Positions 53,454-61,243 of a DNA stretch of 64,000 nucleotides are shown in pieces. The notes below the pieces were generated by a model. The model was not told where the DNA came from, ran no database searches, and worked only from the letters and a program-made list of their open reading frames with translations. Each line of letters opens with the position of its first letter. Within the stretch, counting starts at the first letter, position 1. A program made the position numbers and the translations under genes. This stretch comes from Clostridium sp. LS (GTDB taxonomy: Bacteria; Bacillota; Clostridia; Clostridiales; Clostridiaceae): positions 1 to 64,000 of the forward strand of contig NZ_AUUU01000104.1 of NCBI RefSeq assembly GCF_002760435.1, in the 5' to 3' direction.

Positions 53454-54998
53454 GTGGGAATAACAGCGGGAATGATATTAATAGATATAATCGTCCTATT
53501 AATATTAGGAATAGTGGTTTATAAAACGATTCAAAATGTATCAAAAGCAAAAATTGAATCGCTTGAAAAAGAAGCAGAAGAAGTTTTGATTAGAGCAAAA
53601 AAGGATGCAGAATCAGCTAAAAAAGAATCAATCCTTGAAGCTAAAGAAGAACTTCATAAATTGAGAAATGATTTTGATAAGGAATCTCGAGAAAGAAGAA
53701 GTGAGATTCAGAGGCTTGAAAGAAGAGTAATTCAAAGGGAAGAAGCACTAGATAAGAAAAGTGAACTTCTTGAAAAGAAAGACGAAACAATCAATCAAAG
53801 AATGCTTGAGGTAGATCAAGTAGAAGCAAAGGTACAGAAGCTTTATGAAGAAAGAAGAGCAGAACTTGAAAGAGTAGCAGCCCTTTCTAGTGAAGAAGCA
53901 CGTGAAATTCTTTTAGATGAAATTAGAAAAGAAATTACTCATGATGCTGCTTTAATGATAAAAGATATTGAAAGTAAGGCTAAGGAAGAAGCAGACAAGA
54001 GAGCAAGAGAAGTAATTACGACTGCGATTCAAAGATGTGCTGCTGACCATGTGTCTGAATCAACTGTACACGTTGTTGCACTACCGAATGATGAGATGAA
54101 AGGTAGAATAATAGGTAGAGAAGGAAGAAACATTAGAACCTTAGAAACATTAACAGGAGTGGATTTAATAATAGATGATACTCCAGAAGCAGTCATTCTT
54201 TCTAGCTTTGATCCAATTAGGAGAGAAGTTGCAAGGATGGCACTAGAAAAGTTAATAGTGGATGGCAGAATACATCCAGCAAGAATCGAAGAGATGGTTG
54301 AAAGAGCAACTAAGGACGTGGAAAATAGTATAAAAGAAGAAGGAGAGCAAGCAGCTCTTGAAACTAGTGTACATGGACTACATCCAGAAATTATAAGACT
54401 TCTTGGTAGATTGAAGTATAGAACAAGTTATGGTCAAAATGTTTTAAAACATTCCATAGAAGTTTCATACTTAGCTGGCTTAATGGCTTCAGAGCTAGGT
54501 TTAGATGTTACTTTAGCTAAAAGGGCAGGATTGCTACATGATATTGGGAAAGCTGTTGATCAGGAGCAAGAGGGGCCTCATGCTTTAATTGGTGGAGATC
54601 TAGCTAAAAAGTATCACGAGTCACCATTAGTAGTAAATGCAATAGCTGCACATCATTCAGATGTAGAAATGCAATCTTTAGAAGCCGTACTAGTTCAAGC
54701 AGCAGATGCGATATCAGCGGCTAGACCAGGCGCTAGAAGAGAAACATTAGAAGCATACATTAAGAGATTGGAAAAGTTAGAAGAAATTGCAAATTCACAT
54801 GAAGGTGTAGAAAAGTCATATGCCATTCAAGCTGGTAGAGAGATTAGAATTATGGTTAAACCAGATAAAGTAGATGATGCTGGAATAATTGAATTGGCAC
54901 GTAATTTGGTTAAGAGTGTCGAGGAAGAACTTGAATATCCAGGACAGATTAAAATTAATGTGATAAGAGAAACTAGAGCAGTAGATTTTGCTAAGTAA
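53454..54998 (+). CDS. rny: Ribonuclease Y
   Basis: RNase Y is the membrane-anchored endonuclease that starts mRNA decay in Firmicutes. The 514-residue product has an N-terminal transmembrane helix (about 3-25), a coiled coil (30-180), a KH domain (MKGRIIGREGRNIRTLE) and an HD domain (LLHDIGKAVDQE). It starts at GTG 53454 after AGGAGGTG. A neighbour of recA and spoVS, as in other clostridia. Confidence 0.97.
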   Translation: MGITAGMILIDIIVLLILGIVVYKTIQNVSKAKIESLEKEAEEVLIRAKKDAESAKKESILEAKEELHKLRNDFDKESRERRSEIQRLERRVIQREEALDKKSELLEKKDETINQRMLEVDQVEAKVQKLYEERRAELERVAALSSEEAREILLDEIRKEITHDAALMIKDIESKAKEEADKRAREVITTAIQRCAADHVSESTVHVVALPNDEMKGRIIGREGRNIRTLETLTGVDLIIDDTPEAVILSSFDPIRREVARMALEKLIVDGRIHPARIEEMVERATKDVENSIKEEGEQAALETSVHGLHPEIIRLLGRLKYRTSYGQNVLKHSIEVSYLAGLMASELGLDVTLAKRAGLLHDIGKAVDQEQEGPHALIGGDLAKKYHESPLVVNAIAAHHSDVEMQSLEAVLVQAADAISAARPGARRETLEAYIKRLEKLEEIANSHEGVEKSYAIQAGREIRIMVKPDKVDDAGIIELARNLVKSVEEELEYPGQIKINVIRETRAVDFAK

Positions 54999-55000
54999 AA

Positions 55001-55047
55001 AAGTGAAGTATATTTTGTTTTGAAAATAAAGTATACTTCATTTTATT
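55001..55047 (+). terminator. Terminator after rny
   Basis: AAGTGAAGTATA (55001-55012) pairs with TATACTTCATTT (55032-55043), one G-U pair, with a T-rich tail. Confidence 0.75.
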
Positions 55048-55128
55048 ATATTAATATTAAAATGATATTGTATAATTAATACTTATAATTAGTTTTGTGA
55101 AAAAAATTTTTAATTTTTAAAATTATAA

Positions 55129-55156
55129 AAAGGAATTTGAGGGAAAATATAGAATA
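55129..55156 (+). promoter_or_regulatory. Sigma-H-type promoter for spoVS
   Basis: AAAGGAATT (55129-55137) fits the sigma-H -35 RnAGGAwWW and ATAGAATA (55149-55156) the -10 RnnGAATw, with 11 bp between. spoVS is a known sigma-H target in Bacillus. Confidence 0.65.
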
Positions 55157-55205
55157 TACTTAATGTAAACGGTTTGTATAATAAATTCTAGGAGGAATAA
55201 CAAAA

Positions 55206-55466
55206 ATGGAAGTATTAAAAGTATCAACAAAATCAAATCCGAATTCTGTAGCAGGTGCTCTTGCAGCTATAATTAAAGAAAAAAATGTCGCTGAAATTCA
55301 AGCAGTTGGGGCGGGAGCAATAAATCAAGCTGTTAAAGCTATAGCTATTGCAAGAGGATTTGTAGCACCTAGTGGAAAAGACATAGTATGTGTACCTGCG
55401 TTTACGGATATACAAATAGACGGAGAAGAAAGAACAGCCATAAAATTAATAGTACAACCTAGATAA
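55206..55466 (+). CDS. spoVS: Stage V sporulation protein S
   Basis: SpoVS is a small Alba-like protein needed for spore coat and septum steps in Bacillus. The 86-residue product matches the family very closely (MEVLKVSTKSNPNSVAGALA, VGAGAINQAVKAIAIARGF, LIVQPR end). AGGAGG precedes the ATG. Located after rny, the usual clostridial and bacillar order, with an apparent sigma-H promoter. Confidence 0.97.
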   Translation: MEVLKVSTKSNPNSVAGALAAIIKEKNVAEIQAVGAGAINQAVKAIAIARGFVAPSGKDIVCVPAFTDIQIDGEERTAIKLIVQPR

Positions 55467-55509
55467 TTAAATTATTTCTAAATTAATAAGTGCAGAGATG
55501 ATTTTTAAG

Positions 55510-55538
55510 TTGAAATTATCTATAAAAACGATTATACT
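55510..55538 (+). promoter_or_regulatory. Promoter for ptsH
   Basis: TTGAAA (55510-55515) and TATACT (55533-55538) are separated by 17 bp. Confidence 0.65.
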
Positions 55539-55589
55539 ATAATAGTTAAATGCTATATTTATTAATTATTTTGTAAAGAGGTGTATATA

Positions 55590-55850
55590 ATGATAGCAAA
55601 AGAGGTTTCAGTAAAAAATTCATCTGGTCTTCATGCTAGACCAGCAACATTATTAGTTAAGAAAGCTTCATCATTTAAATCAGACGTTAGTATAGAATAT
55701 AACGGAAAGAAAGCAAATGTAAAGAGCTTAATCGGAGTTTTATCTTTAGCAGTAACTAAAGACGCTGTAATCAAAGTTGTAGCTTCAGGAGACGATGAAG
55801 CTTTAGCTGTTGAAGAAATCGTTAAATTAGTTGAAACTTTAGAAGACTAG
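55590..55850 (+). CDS. ptsH: Phosphocarrier protein HPr
   Basis: HPr passes phosphate from enzyme I to sugar-specific PTS components and, when phosphorylated on serine, serves carbon catabolite control. The 86-residue product has the active His15 in SGLHARPA and regulatory Ser46 in VKSLIGV; the His distinguishes it from Crh. The ATG at 55590 follows AGAGGTG; the GTG at 55581 sits in that site. No ptsI follows; it stands alone with its own terminator. Confidence 0.95.
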   Translation: MIAKEVSVKNSSGLHARPATLLVKKASSFKSDVSIEYNGKKANVKSLIGVLSLAVTKDAVIKVVASGDDEALAVEEIVKLVETLED

Positions 55851-55860
55851 TATACAAAAT

Positions 55861-55894
55861 AAGGTTCCATATTTTTAATATGGAACCTTTTTTC
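55861..55894 (+). terminator. Terminator after ptsH
   Basis: AAGGTTCCATATT (55861-55873) pairs with AATATGGAACCTT (55877-55889), a 13-bp stem, TTT loop and T tail. Confidence 0.95.
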
Positions 55895-55958
55895 TGTTTA
55901 AATTTATAAATTACAAGAATTTAAATACCTAGGCTTGGTTAAAAGCAAATAGGGTTAT

Positions 55959-56177
55959 TTACTTATCAGTAAAAATTAAGTTGCATCTAAATATTAATGA
56001 TATTATATTTGCAGCGGCTAAAGATATTAAAATATAAATGGCCCTTTGCATTAGTATATTGTTTAGAAATACTATGCTCACTAAATTTAAGTTAAATAAT
56101 CCTATAGTTCCCCAATTTAAAGAGCCAATAAAAATAAGTAAAAAAGAGAGTTTGTCCAGCATATTTAGTTTACACAT
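55959..56177 (-). CDS. DUF378 small membrane protein
   Basis: The 72-residue product has two hydrophobic helices and the DUF378 core SFLLIFIGSLNWGTIGLFNLNLV. The function of the family is unknown. On the minus strand AGGAGTG lies 7 bp before ATG 56177; the GTG at 56186 is within it. It is divergent from purB, and the 56178-56416 region between holds the two promoter zones. Confidence 0.8.
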   Translation of the reverse strand: MCKLNMLDKLSFLLIFIGSLNWGTIGLFNLNLVSIVFLNNILMQRAIYILISLAAANIISLIFRCNLIFTDK

Positions 56178-56357
56178 TGTATTCACTCCTATTCGTTATT
56201 CATTTTAGGCAGATGGAATTGTTATTTTTTTATTGTGCCTTATTATATTTATATGAATATAAGAGACAATAATAACAAAAAGTTAAATTAAATTTATGGT
56301 TAAATTATATCGAATTACATAAAATTAAAAATTAGATAGGCAAAAATAAAAAAAGTA

Positions 56358-56410
56358 TGATATAATACGAATGTTGAAAGAAAAAGTATAAAATATATTC
56401 GTGTGGAGGT
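56358..56410 (+). promoter_or_regulatory. Extended -10 promoter and inverted ACGAAT motifs before purB
   Basis: TGATATAAT (56358-56366) is an extended -10 without a clear -35. ACGAATGTT follows, and about 25 bp on there is the inverted ATTCGT, a weak echo of paired PurR boxes in Bacillus. The rest of the gap shows nothing firm. Confidence 0.4.
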
Positions 56411-56416
56411 TTTTGA

Positions 56417-57847
56417 ATGAGAAATTTATATAGCACACCTTTAAATTCAAGATATGCATCAAAAGAAATGAGTTTTATTTTTTCTGATGATATGAAATTT
56501 ACAACATGGAGAAAGTTATGGGTAGCTCTTGCAGAAGGTGAAAGAGAATTAGGGTTAAATATAACTGAAGAGCAAATTAAAGAATTAAAAGAACACATTA
56601 ATGACATAAATTATGAAGAAGCTGCTAAGAAAGAAAAAGAAGTTAGACACGATGTTATGAGTCACGTACATGCATATGGTCTTCAATGTCCAAATGCGAA
56701 AGGTATAATTCACTTAGGAGCTACATCGTGCTATGTTGGAGATAATACAGATGTCATAATTATGAGAGATGCGTTAAATTTAATTAAAAACAAAATAGTT
56801 ACAGTTTTAAATCATTTGAAAAATTTTGCATTAGAATATAAAGATATGCCTACATTAGGTTTTACACATTTTCAACCAGCTCAATTAACTACAGTGGGAA
56901 AAAGAGCTACATTATGGATGCAAGATTTAGTAATGGATATTGAAAATATAGATTTTTTAATCTCAACACTAAAGCTTAGAGGAGTTAAAGGAACTACAGG
57001 AACTCAAGCAAGCTTTATGGAATTATTTGATGGGGATGAAAGTAAAGTTAAGGCTTTAGATAAAATAGTTGCAGAAAAAATGGGCTTTGAAAAGAGTTAT
57101 GGAGTTACAGGCCAAACTTATCCAAGAAAGCTTGACTCTATAGTTTTAAATACTTTATCAGAAATTGCTCAAAGTGCTTATAAGTTTAGTAATGATTTAA
57201 GATTACTTCAAAACATGAAGGAAATGGAAGAGCCATTTGAAAAAAATCAAATTGGGTCATCAGCAATGGCATATAAGAGAAATCCAATGAGAAGTGAAAG
57301 AATAAGTGCACTTGCTAGATATGTAATAGTAGATGCATTAAATCCAGCAATAACTGCTGGTACTCAGTGGTTTGAAAGAACTTTAGATGACTCAGCTAAT
57401 AAGAGGCTATCAGTTGCTGAAGGATTCTTAGCATTAGATGGAGTTTTAAATTTATACATAAATATAGCTGAAAACATGGTAGTATACGATAAGGTAATAG
57501 CATCTCATGTTCAAAGAGAGTTACCATTTATGGCTACTGAAAATATAATGATGGAAGCTGTAAAAAGAGGCAAAGACAGACAGGAATTACACGAAAAAAT
57601 CAGAGTTCACTCAATGGCCGCTGCTCAAAGAGTAAAAGGAGAAGGGTTAGATAATGATTTAATCGATAGAATTATAAACGATGATTCCTTTGGGCTAACT
57701 AAAGAAGAAATCCTAGGAATTATTGATCCAACTAAATTTGTTGGAAGAGCACCAAGCCAAGTTATTGAATTTATAGATGAATACGTAGATCCAATCATTA
57801 AAAACAATGAAGAAGCATTAAAAATTAAGAGTGAAATTACTGTATAA
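56417..57847 (+). CDS. purB: Adenylosuccinate lyase
   Basis: PurB acts twice in purine synthesis, releasing fumarate. The 476-residue product has the superfamily signature SSAMAYKRNPMRSERI, HLGATSCYVGDNTD and TFGFTHFQPAQ-like segments (LGFTHFQPAQLTTVGKR). GTGGAGGT precedes the ATG. It stands alone, apart from other purine genes, as in some clostridia. A structured repeat follows within 60 bp of the stop. Confidence 0.96.
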   Translation: MRNLYSTPLNSRYASKEMSFIFSDDMKFTTWRKLWVALAEGERELGLNITEEQIKELKEHINDINYEEAAKKEKEVRHDVMSHVHAYGLQCPNAKGIIHLGATSCYVGDNTDVIIMRDALNLIKNKIVTVLNHLKNFALEYKDMPTLGFTHFQPAQLTTVGKRATLWMQDLVMDIENIDFLISTLKLRGVKGTTGTQASFMELFDGDESKVKALDKIVAEKMGFEKSYGVTGQTYPRKLDSIVLNTLSEIAQSAYKFSNDLRLLQNMKEMEEPFEKNQIGSSAMAYKRNPMRSERISALARYVIVDALNPAITAGTQWFERTLDDSANKRLSVAEGFLALDGVLNLYINIAENMVVYDKVIASHVQRELPFMATENIMMEAVKRGKDRQELHEKIRVHSMAAAQRVKGEGLDNDLIDRIINDDSFGLTKEEILGIIDPTKFVGRAPSQVIEFIDEYVDPIIKNNEEALKIKSEITV

Positions 57848-57907
57848 TGTATAGATAACAAAATTATCAGCTAAACTTATATACGTTAATTCATTCAACT
57901 TTTACTA

Positions 57908-58139
57908 AACTTAAACACATATCAAACTGAGAAATCTGCTACATGTTTGTGAAGGCAGCATTTGAAAATGAGCTGATGAAGTGTCAAATGTAAGGTTGTT
58001 CCATTTTTGCTTGTCACTATTTTATATTGGGAGCATGCAAAAATGGTGATAACCTTACATTTAGACACTTCCAGCGAAGTTTTCATAGCTTGCTGTAACA
58101 AACATGTAGCAGATTTCGGTTGTGATATGTGTTTAAGTT
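57908..58139. repeat. Structured palindromic element, copy 2 (complete)
   Basis: The outer arms AACTTAAACACATATCA (57908-57924) and their perfect complement (58123-58139) bound a 232-bp near-palindrome. Next in are AAATCTGCTACATGTTTGT (left) and its complement on the right, then further paired stretches up to CCATTTTTGC / GCAAAAATGG. The apical loop holds TTGTCAC, a TAT-TTT-ATA mini-stem and GGGAGCAT. The right end touches the stop codon of the amidase-like gene. Compare copy 1 at 1-200. Confidence 0.85.
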
Positions 58140-59118
58140 AGAATTGTAATGCTCTAAGTTTTGGATATCTATTGGGGTAAATTTCACTTAAAGGGTAATT
58201 TAGCTTATTATAGCTATGGCAACAATAAAGACAATCATTGTTTTGTAGTTTATAAGTAATAAAACCGTTATGAAAATATCTGCCTATTGATGGAGTGTAA
58301 AATTGAATTATGCAGCCCTTATCTAAGTATGAATCATTAGGAAGCTTAATTCCTAAATTTCGTGAAGTTAAATATACATATAATTCTTCTACTCGAATCC
58401 AGGGATTGGTGTAGGGTTTCCAAGTTCTATCTTGCGCAAATCCGCCAGCATGAAGAATTTGAGACATAAAATTAGTACAATCGCCTCCAATGCCTTCAAA
58501 GGATTTGTAATCAGAATTAGGTTTTAATGCAAAGGTTTCAGCGTAATCACAGGCAGCTTCAACATTAAAATTATTATTTTTCCTTAGTAAGTGAGGAGTG
58601 TTAGAAAATAAATTGGAAGGTGTAAAATTTTCGTATAATAAATTATTTGAAGTTAACTTATCAAAATAAGCATTTTTATTATTTAAAAAGATGGAATTAT
58701 CAATATTTTTTAAAGATGTATTTAAGGTATAACTATATAATTGAGGATTTTCTTCATTTTCAACGAAAAAATGTATTTTAAATGCATCATTAATATATTC
58801 TAGGATAACAACATATTCATTGATGCATCCTGAATTTATAAAATTATAAGAATCAATTGTAGTAAAGATTACTTTTAGGTTGAGTTTAATTTTTACTAAA
58901 GTAGAAGTTTGTTCTAATAATGAGTAGTGGTAATCAAACTGGAAGTTTTCAAATGAAGACTTTAACTTCTTTCGTAGTTTAAATTCATATAATTTTTTTA
59001 GATACATTTCCTCAAGTAGGGAACTATCTAATGCTTGTTCGGCATTAGTAGTTAAATTTAAATAATTATAGGGTGTTGAAAGTAAAACACATAAATCGTA
59101 TAAACACTTTGATAACAT
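58138..59118 (-). CDS. Putative amidase-domain protein (Amidase_6-like)
   Basis: The 326-residue product has an uncharacterised N-terminal region (1-180) and a C-terminal domain resembling Amidase_6: an NVEAACDYAETFAL helix, then GIGGDCTNFMSQILHAGG with a candidate catalytic Cys214, and a later HNGFITYKL with a candidate His. I see no signal peptide, so a cytoplasmic or forespore role is possible. AGGATTT lies before the ATG on the minus strand. Its stop codon abuts the structured repeat. Function is inferred only from the domain. Confidence 0.8.
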   Translation of the reverse strand: MLSKCLYDLCVLLSTPYNYLNLTTNAEQALDSSLLEEMYLKKLYEFKLRKKLKSSFENFQFDYHYSLLEQTSTLVKIKLNLKVIFTTIDSYNFINSGCINEYVVILEYINDAFKIHFFVENEENPQLYSYTLNTSLKNIDNSIFLNNKNAYFDKLTSNNLLYENFTPSNLFSNTPHLLRKNNNFNVEAACDYAETFALKPNSDYKSFEGIGGDCTNFMSQILHAGGFAQDRTWKPYTNPWIRVEELYVYLTSRNLGIKLPNDSYLDKGCIIQFYTPSIGRYFHNGFITYKLQNNDCLYCCHSYNKLNYPLSEIYPNRYPKLRALQF

Positions 59119-59277
59119 ATATAAATCCTAGCAGTAAATTATTCTACTAATATATTTATGAAGAAAGTGATTAAAATATAGCAAAATACTTGTTAACATA
59201 AAACTATTTTAAAAGAACAAAATGAAACAAAAAGTAACATGAAAATTAATATGTAGATATAATTGCAATTATTGTGC

Positions 59278-59283
59278 TATAAT
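59278..59283 (+). promoter_or_regulatory. Extended -10 element upstream of the DUF6398 gene
   Basis: TGCTATAAT (59275-59283) is an extended -10; no -35 is evident. The rest of 59119-59444 is AT-rich with nothing else seen. Confidence 0.4.
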
Positions 59284-59444
59284 ATCATATGAATTAACTT
59301 TATTAGATATATAATAGTTTTGTATATAACTTATGAATTTAAAGTGAATAATATAAATTTGGTGAATATACTTGCAAATTGTACTTATTGTAGGATAAAA
59401 TCAAATTTGGTCAAAGATTTTTTATAAAGGAGCTATAAAAGGAA

Positions 59445-60695
59445 ATGCAGGAATTATCTAACGTAATAGCTAGCAAGTATGAGGAAATAATTGAGAAGAT
59501 TAAGAGTTTTTCAAATGAATACTTAAATGAGGAATATAAGAATATTTGTATTTCAGCTGCAGAAACATTATTTGAAAATTTTGAGGAACAATTAAAAAAA
59601 GGAAAGAGTTTTTCATGGGCAGCAGGAATAGTACATGCTATTGGAACAATAAACAATTTATTTGATTCAAAAGAAGAACCATATGTTAAAGCTACTGATT
59701 TATATAAGTCATTTGGCGTTAGTAGTAGTACAGGCTCTAGCAAATCAAAAGAAGTAAAAAATCTATTGGATTTATCAAAAGAAAATAAGCAATGGATAAT
59801 AGATGAAAATAAGAATGCTACAGCACCGGAAAATAAAATGCTTGAAGCAGAGAAAGAGGCTGCAGTAACAGTAAATAGTATAGAAAAAGAAGATAATAAG
59901 GTTGAAAATGAAATTAAAGAACCTTTTAAATTTGCTGTTCATAAGAACTATGTAGTAGCACAAAAAATAATAGAATTAGCGTGGAAACAAAAGAATTATA
60001 ATAATAAAGCTAAGTATGCTAAAGAAGCCTTAGAAATATATGAAGATTGTCCAGATGCATATATTATTTTATCAAGAGATTCTAGTTTAAGTGACATTCA
60101 AAAGAAAGCTGTTCTTGAAAAGGCAGTAAAATCAGCTCAAAATTTATTAAGAGTAGATAATTTAGAAAATGCACAACCTGAACTTCTCAAATTAAAAATA
60201 GCTGAACCTCTTTTTGGTGCTAAATATACTTTAGCGATACACTTATGGAAGATTGGAGAAAAGGATACAGCAATAAATGAAGCATTTGAAATCTTAAAAT
60301 ATAATGAACAGGATTTTTTAATGGTGAGAAGTATTTTAGCTAACTGGCTTTTAACTGAAAAGAGATATACACAGCTAAAAGATCTTCTAGAAAAATATGA
60401 AAAAGATAATGCAGCAGCCATACACTATAGTAAAGTGGCTTTATTATATAAAACTAATGAAATTAAAGCAGCCGAGAATGCACTAAGAAGAGCATATAAA
60501 AGAAATCCATATGTTATTCCATACATATTAAAACAAAAAAGAATTCCTAATTTGCTGCCACATGTAGCTAGATATGGAACAGAGGAAGAAGCTATAAGAT
60601 ACGCTAGTTTAGGACTGGAAGTCTGGAATGATTCTAATATGATTAAATGGATTAAAGAAAGAAAAAATGATTTTGATATGATTAATTTTAATTAG
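59445..60695 (+). CDS. DUF6398 plus TPR-like repeat protein
   Basis: The 416-residue protein has an N-terminal DUF6398-like domain (1-110) with the core SWAAGIVHAIGTINNLFD at 57-74, followed by a helix-turn-helix-like segment KATDLYKSFGVSSSTGSSKS. A charged low-complexity linker (about 110-160) leads to a helical C-terminal half (165-416) that looks like TPR/ST7-type repeats (YAKEALEIYEDCPDAYIIL, ALRRAYKRNPYVIPYIL). AAAGGAG is upstream of the ATG. No function is known to me; it lies next to the riboflavin riboswitch but is not obviously linked to it. Confidence 0.75.
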   Translation: MQELSNVIASKYEEIIEKIKSFSNEYLNEEYKNICISAAETLFENFEEQLKKGKSFSWAAGIVHAIGTINNLFDSKEEPYVKATDLYKSFGVSSSTGSSKSKEVKNLLDLSKENKQWIIDENKNATAPENKMLEAEKEAAVTVNSIEKEDNKVENEIKEPFKFAVHKNYVVAQKIIELAWKQKNYNNKAKYAKEALEIYEDCPDAYIILSRDSSLSDIQKKAVLEKAVKSAQNLLRVDNLENAQPELLKLKIAEPLFGAKYTLAIHLWKIGEKDTAINEAFEILKYNEQDFLMVRSILANWLLTEKRYTQLKDLLEKYEKDNAAAIHYSKVALLYKTNEIKAAENALRRAYKRNPYVIPYILKQKRIPNLLPHVARYGTEEEAIRYASLGLEVWNDSNMIKWIKERKNDFDMINFN

Positions 60696-60698
60696 TAC

Positions 60699-60727
60699 TT
60701 TACATTAGAGTTAGAATGTGGTACCAT
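60699..60727 (+). promoter_or_regulatory. Candidate promoter for the riboflavin operon
   Basis: TTTACA (60699-60704) and TACCAT (60722-60727) are separated by 17 bp, about 20 bp before the riboswitch. Confidence 0.5.
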
Positions 60728-60748
60728 AAATTTGGAAATTTAATAAAG

Positions 60749-60860
60749 ATGTCTTCAGGGTTGGGTGAAATTCCCTATCGGCGGTACAGCCCGCAAGCTT
60801 TAATTAGCAGATTCGGTTAAACTCCGAAGCCGACAGTAAAGTCTGGATGAAAGAAGATTG
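60749..60860 (+). ncRNA. FMN riboswitch (RFN element)
   Basis: The conserved RFN segments are all present: TCTTCAGGGTTGGGTG, AATTCCCTATCGGCGGT, AGCCCGCAAGC, GATTCGGTTAAACTCCG, AAGCCGACAGT, AGTCTGGATGAAAGAAGA. It folds into the six-stem FMN aptamer; bound FMN should favour the terminator at 60921. It lies upstream of ribD-ribE-ribBA. Confidence 0.97.
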
Positions 60861-60920
60861 TAACTAAAATTATTGTATTTAAAATTAAAATTTTAAATGT
60901 GATTATTTATTTGTTTTTGT

Positions 60921-60953
60921 ACCCTGAATTTGTGATAAATTCAGGGTTTTTTG
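60921..60953 (+). terminator. Riboswitch-controlled terminator
   Basis: ACCCTGAATTT (60921-60931) pairs perfectly with AAATTCAGGGT (60937-60947), followed by T6. This is the likely expression platform of the FMN riboswitch. Confidence 0.9.
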
Positions 60954-61089
60954 ATGTTAAAAAAGTAGATATTATAATTTTGATTTAGATTGTATAATTA
61001 CTATTTTTCTAATATGATAGAAATTAATAAATAAAACATTTGGAAATTTTAATTATAGATAAAATATGTATTATAGTTATAATAGTAAC

Positions 61090-61123
61090 AGCTCTGAAGA
61101 TTTTAAAATTCAGAGCTTTTTTG
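61090..61123 (+). terminator. Second terminator-like hairpin in the rib leader
   Basis: AGCTCTGAA (61090-61098) pairs with TTCAGAGCT (61109-61117), followed by T6. It is 130 bp before ribD. A short frame 61066-61251 runs through it without a ribosome site. Confidence 0.8.
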
Positions 61124-61243
61124 CGCGTATAAAAAGTTTTATTTATTACAAGATTATATATAAAGAATTAAATATAAATGAACTGAAAGATAAAAAATAT
61201 ATAAAAAGTAGTATGGGCAGCTTAAAAGGGGAGATGATGATTC

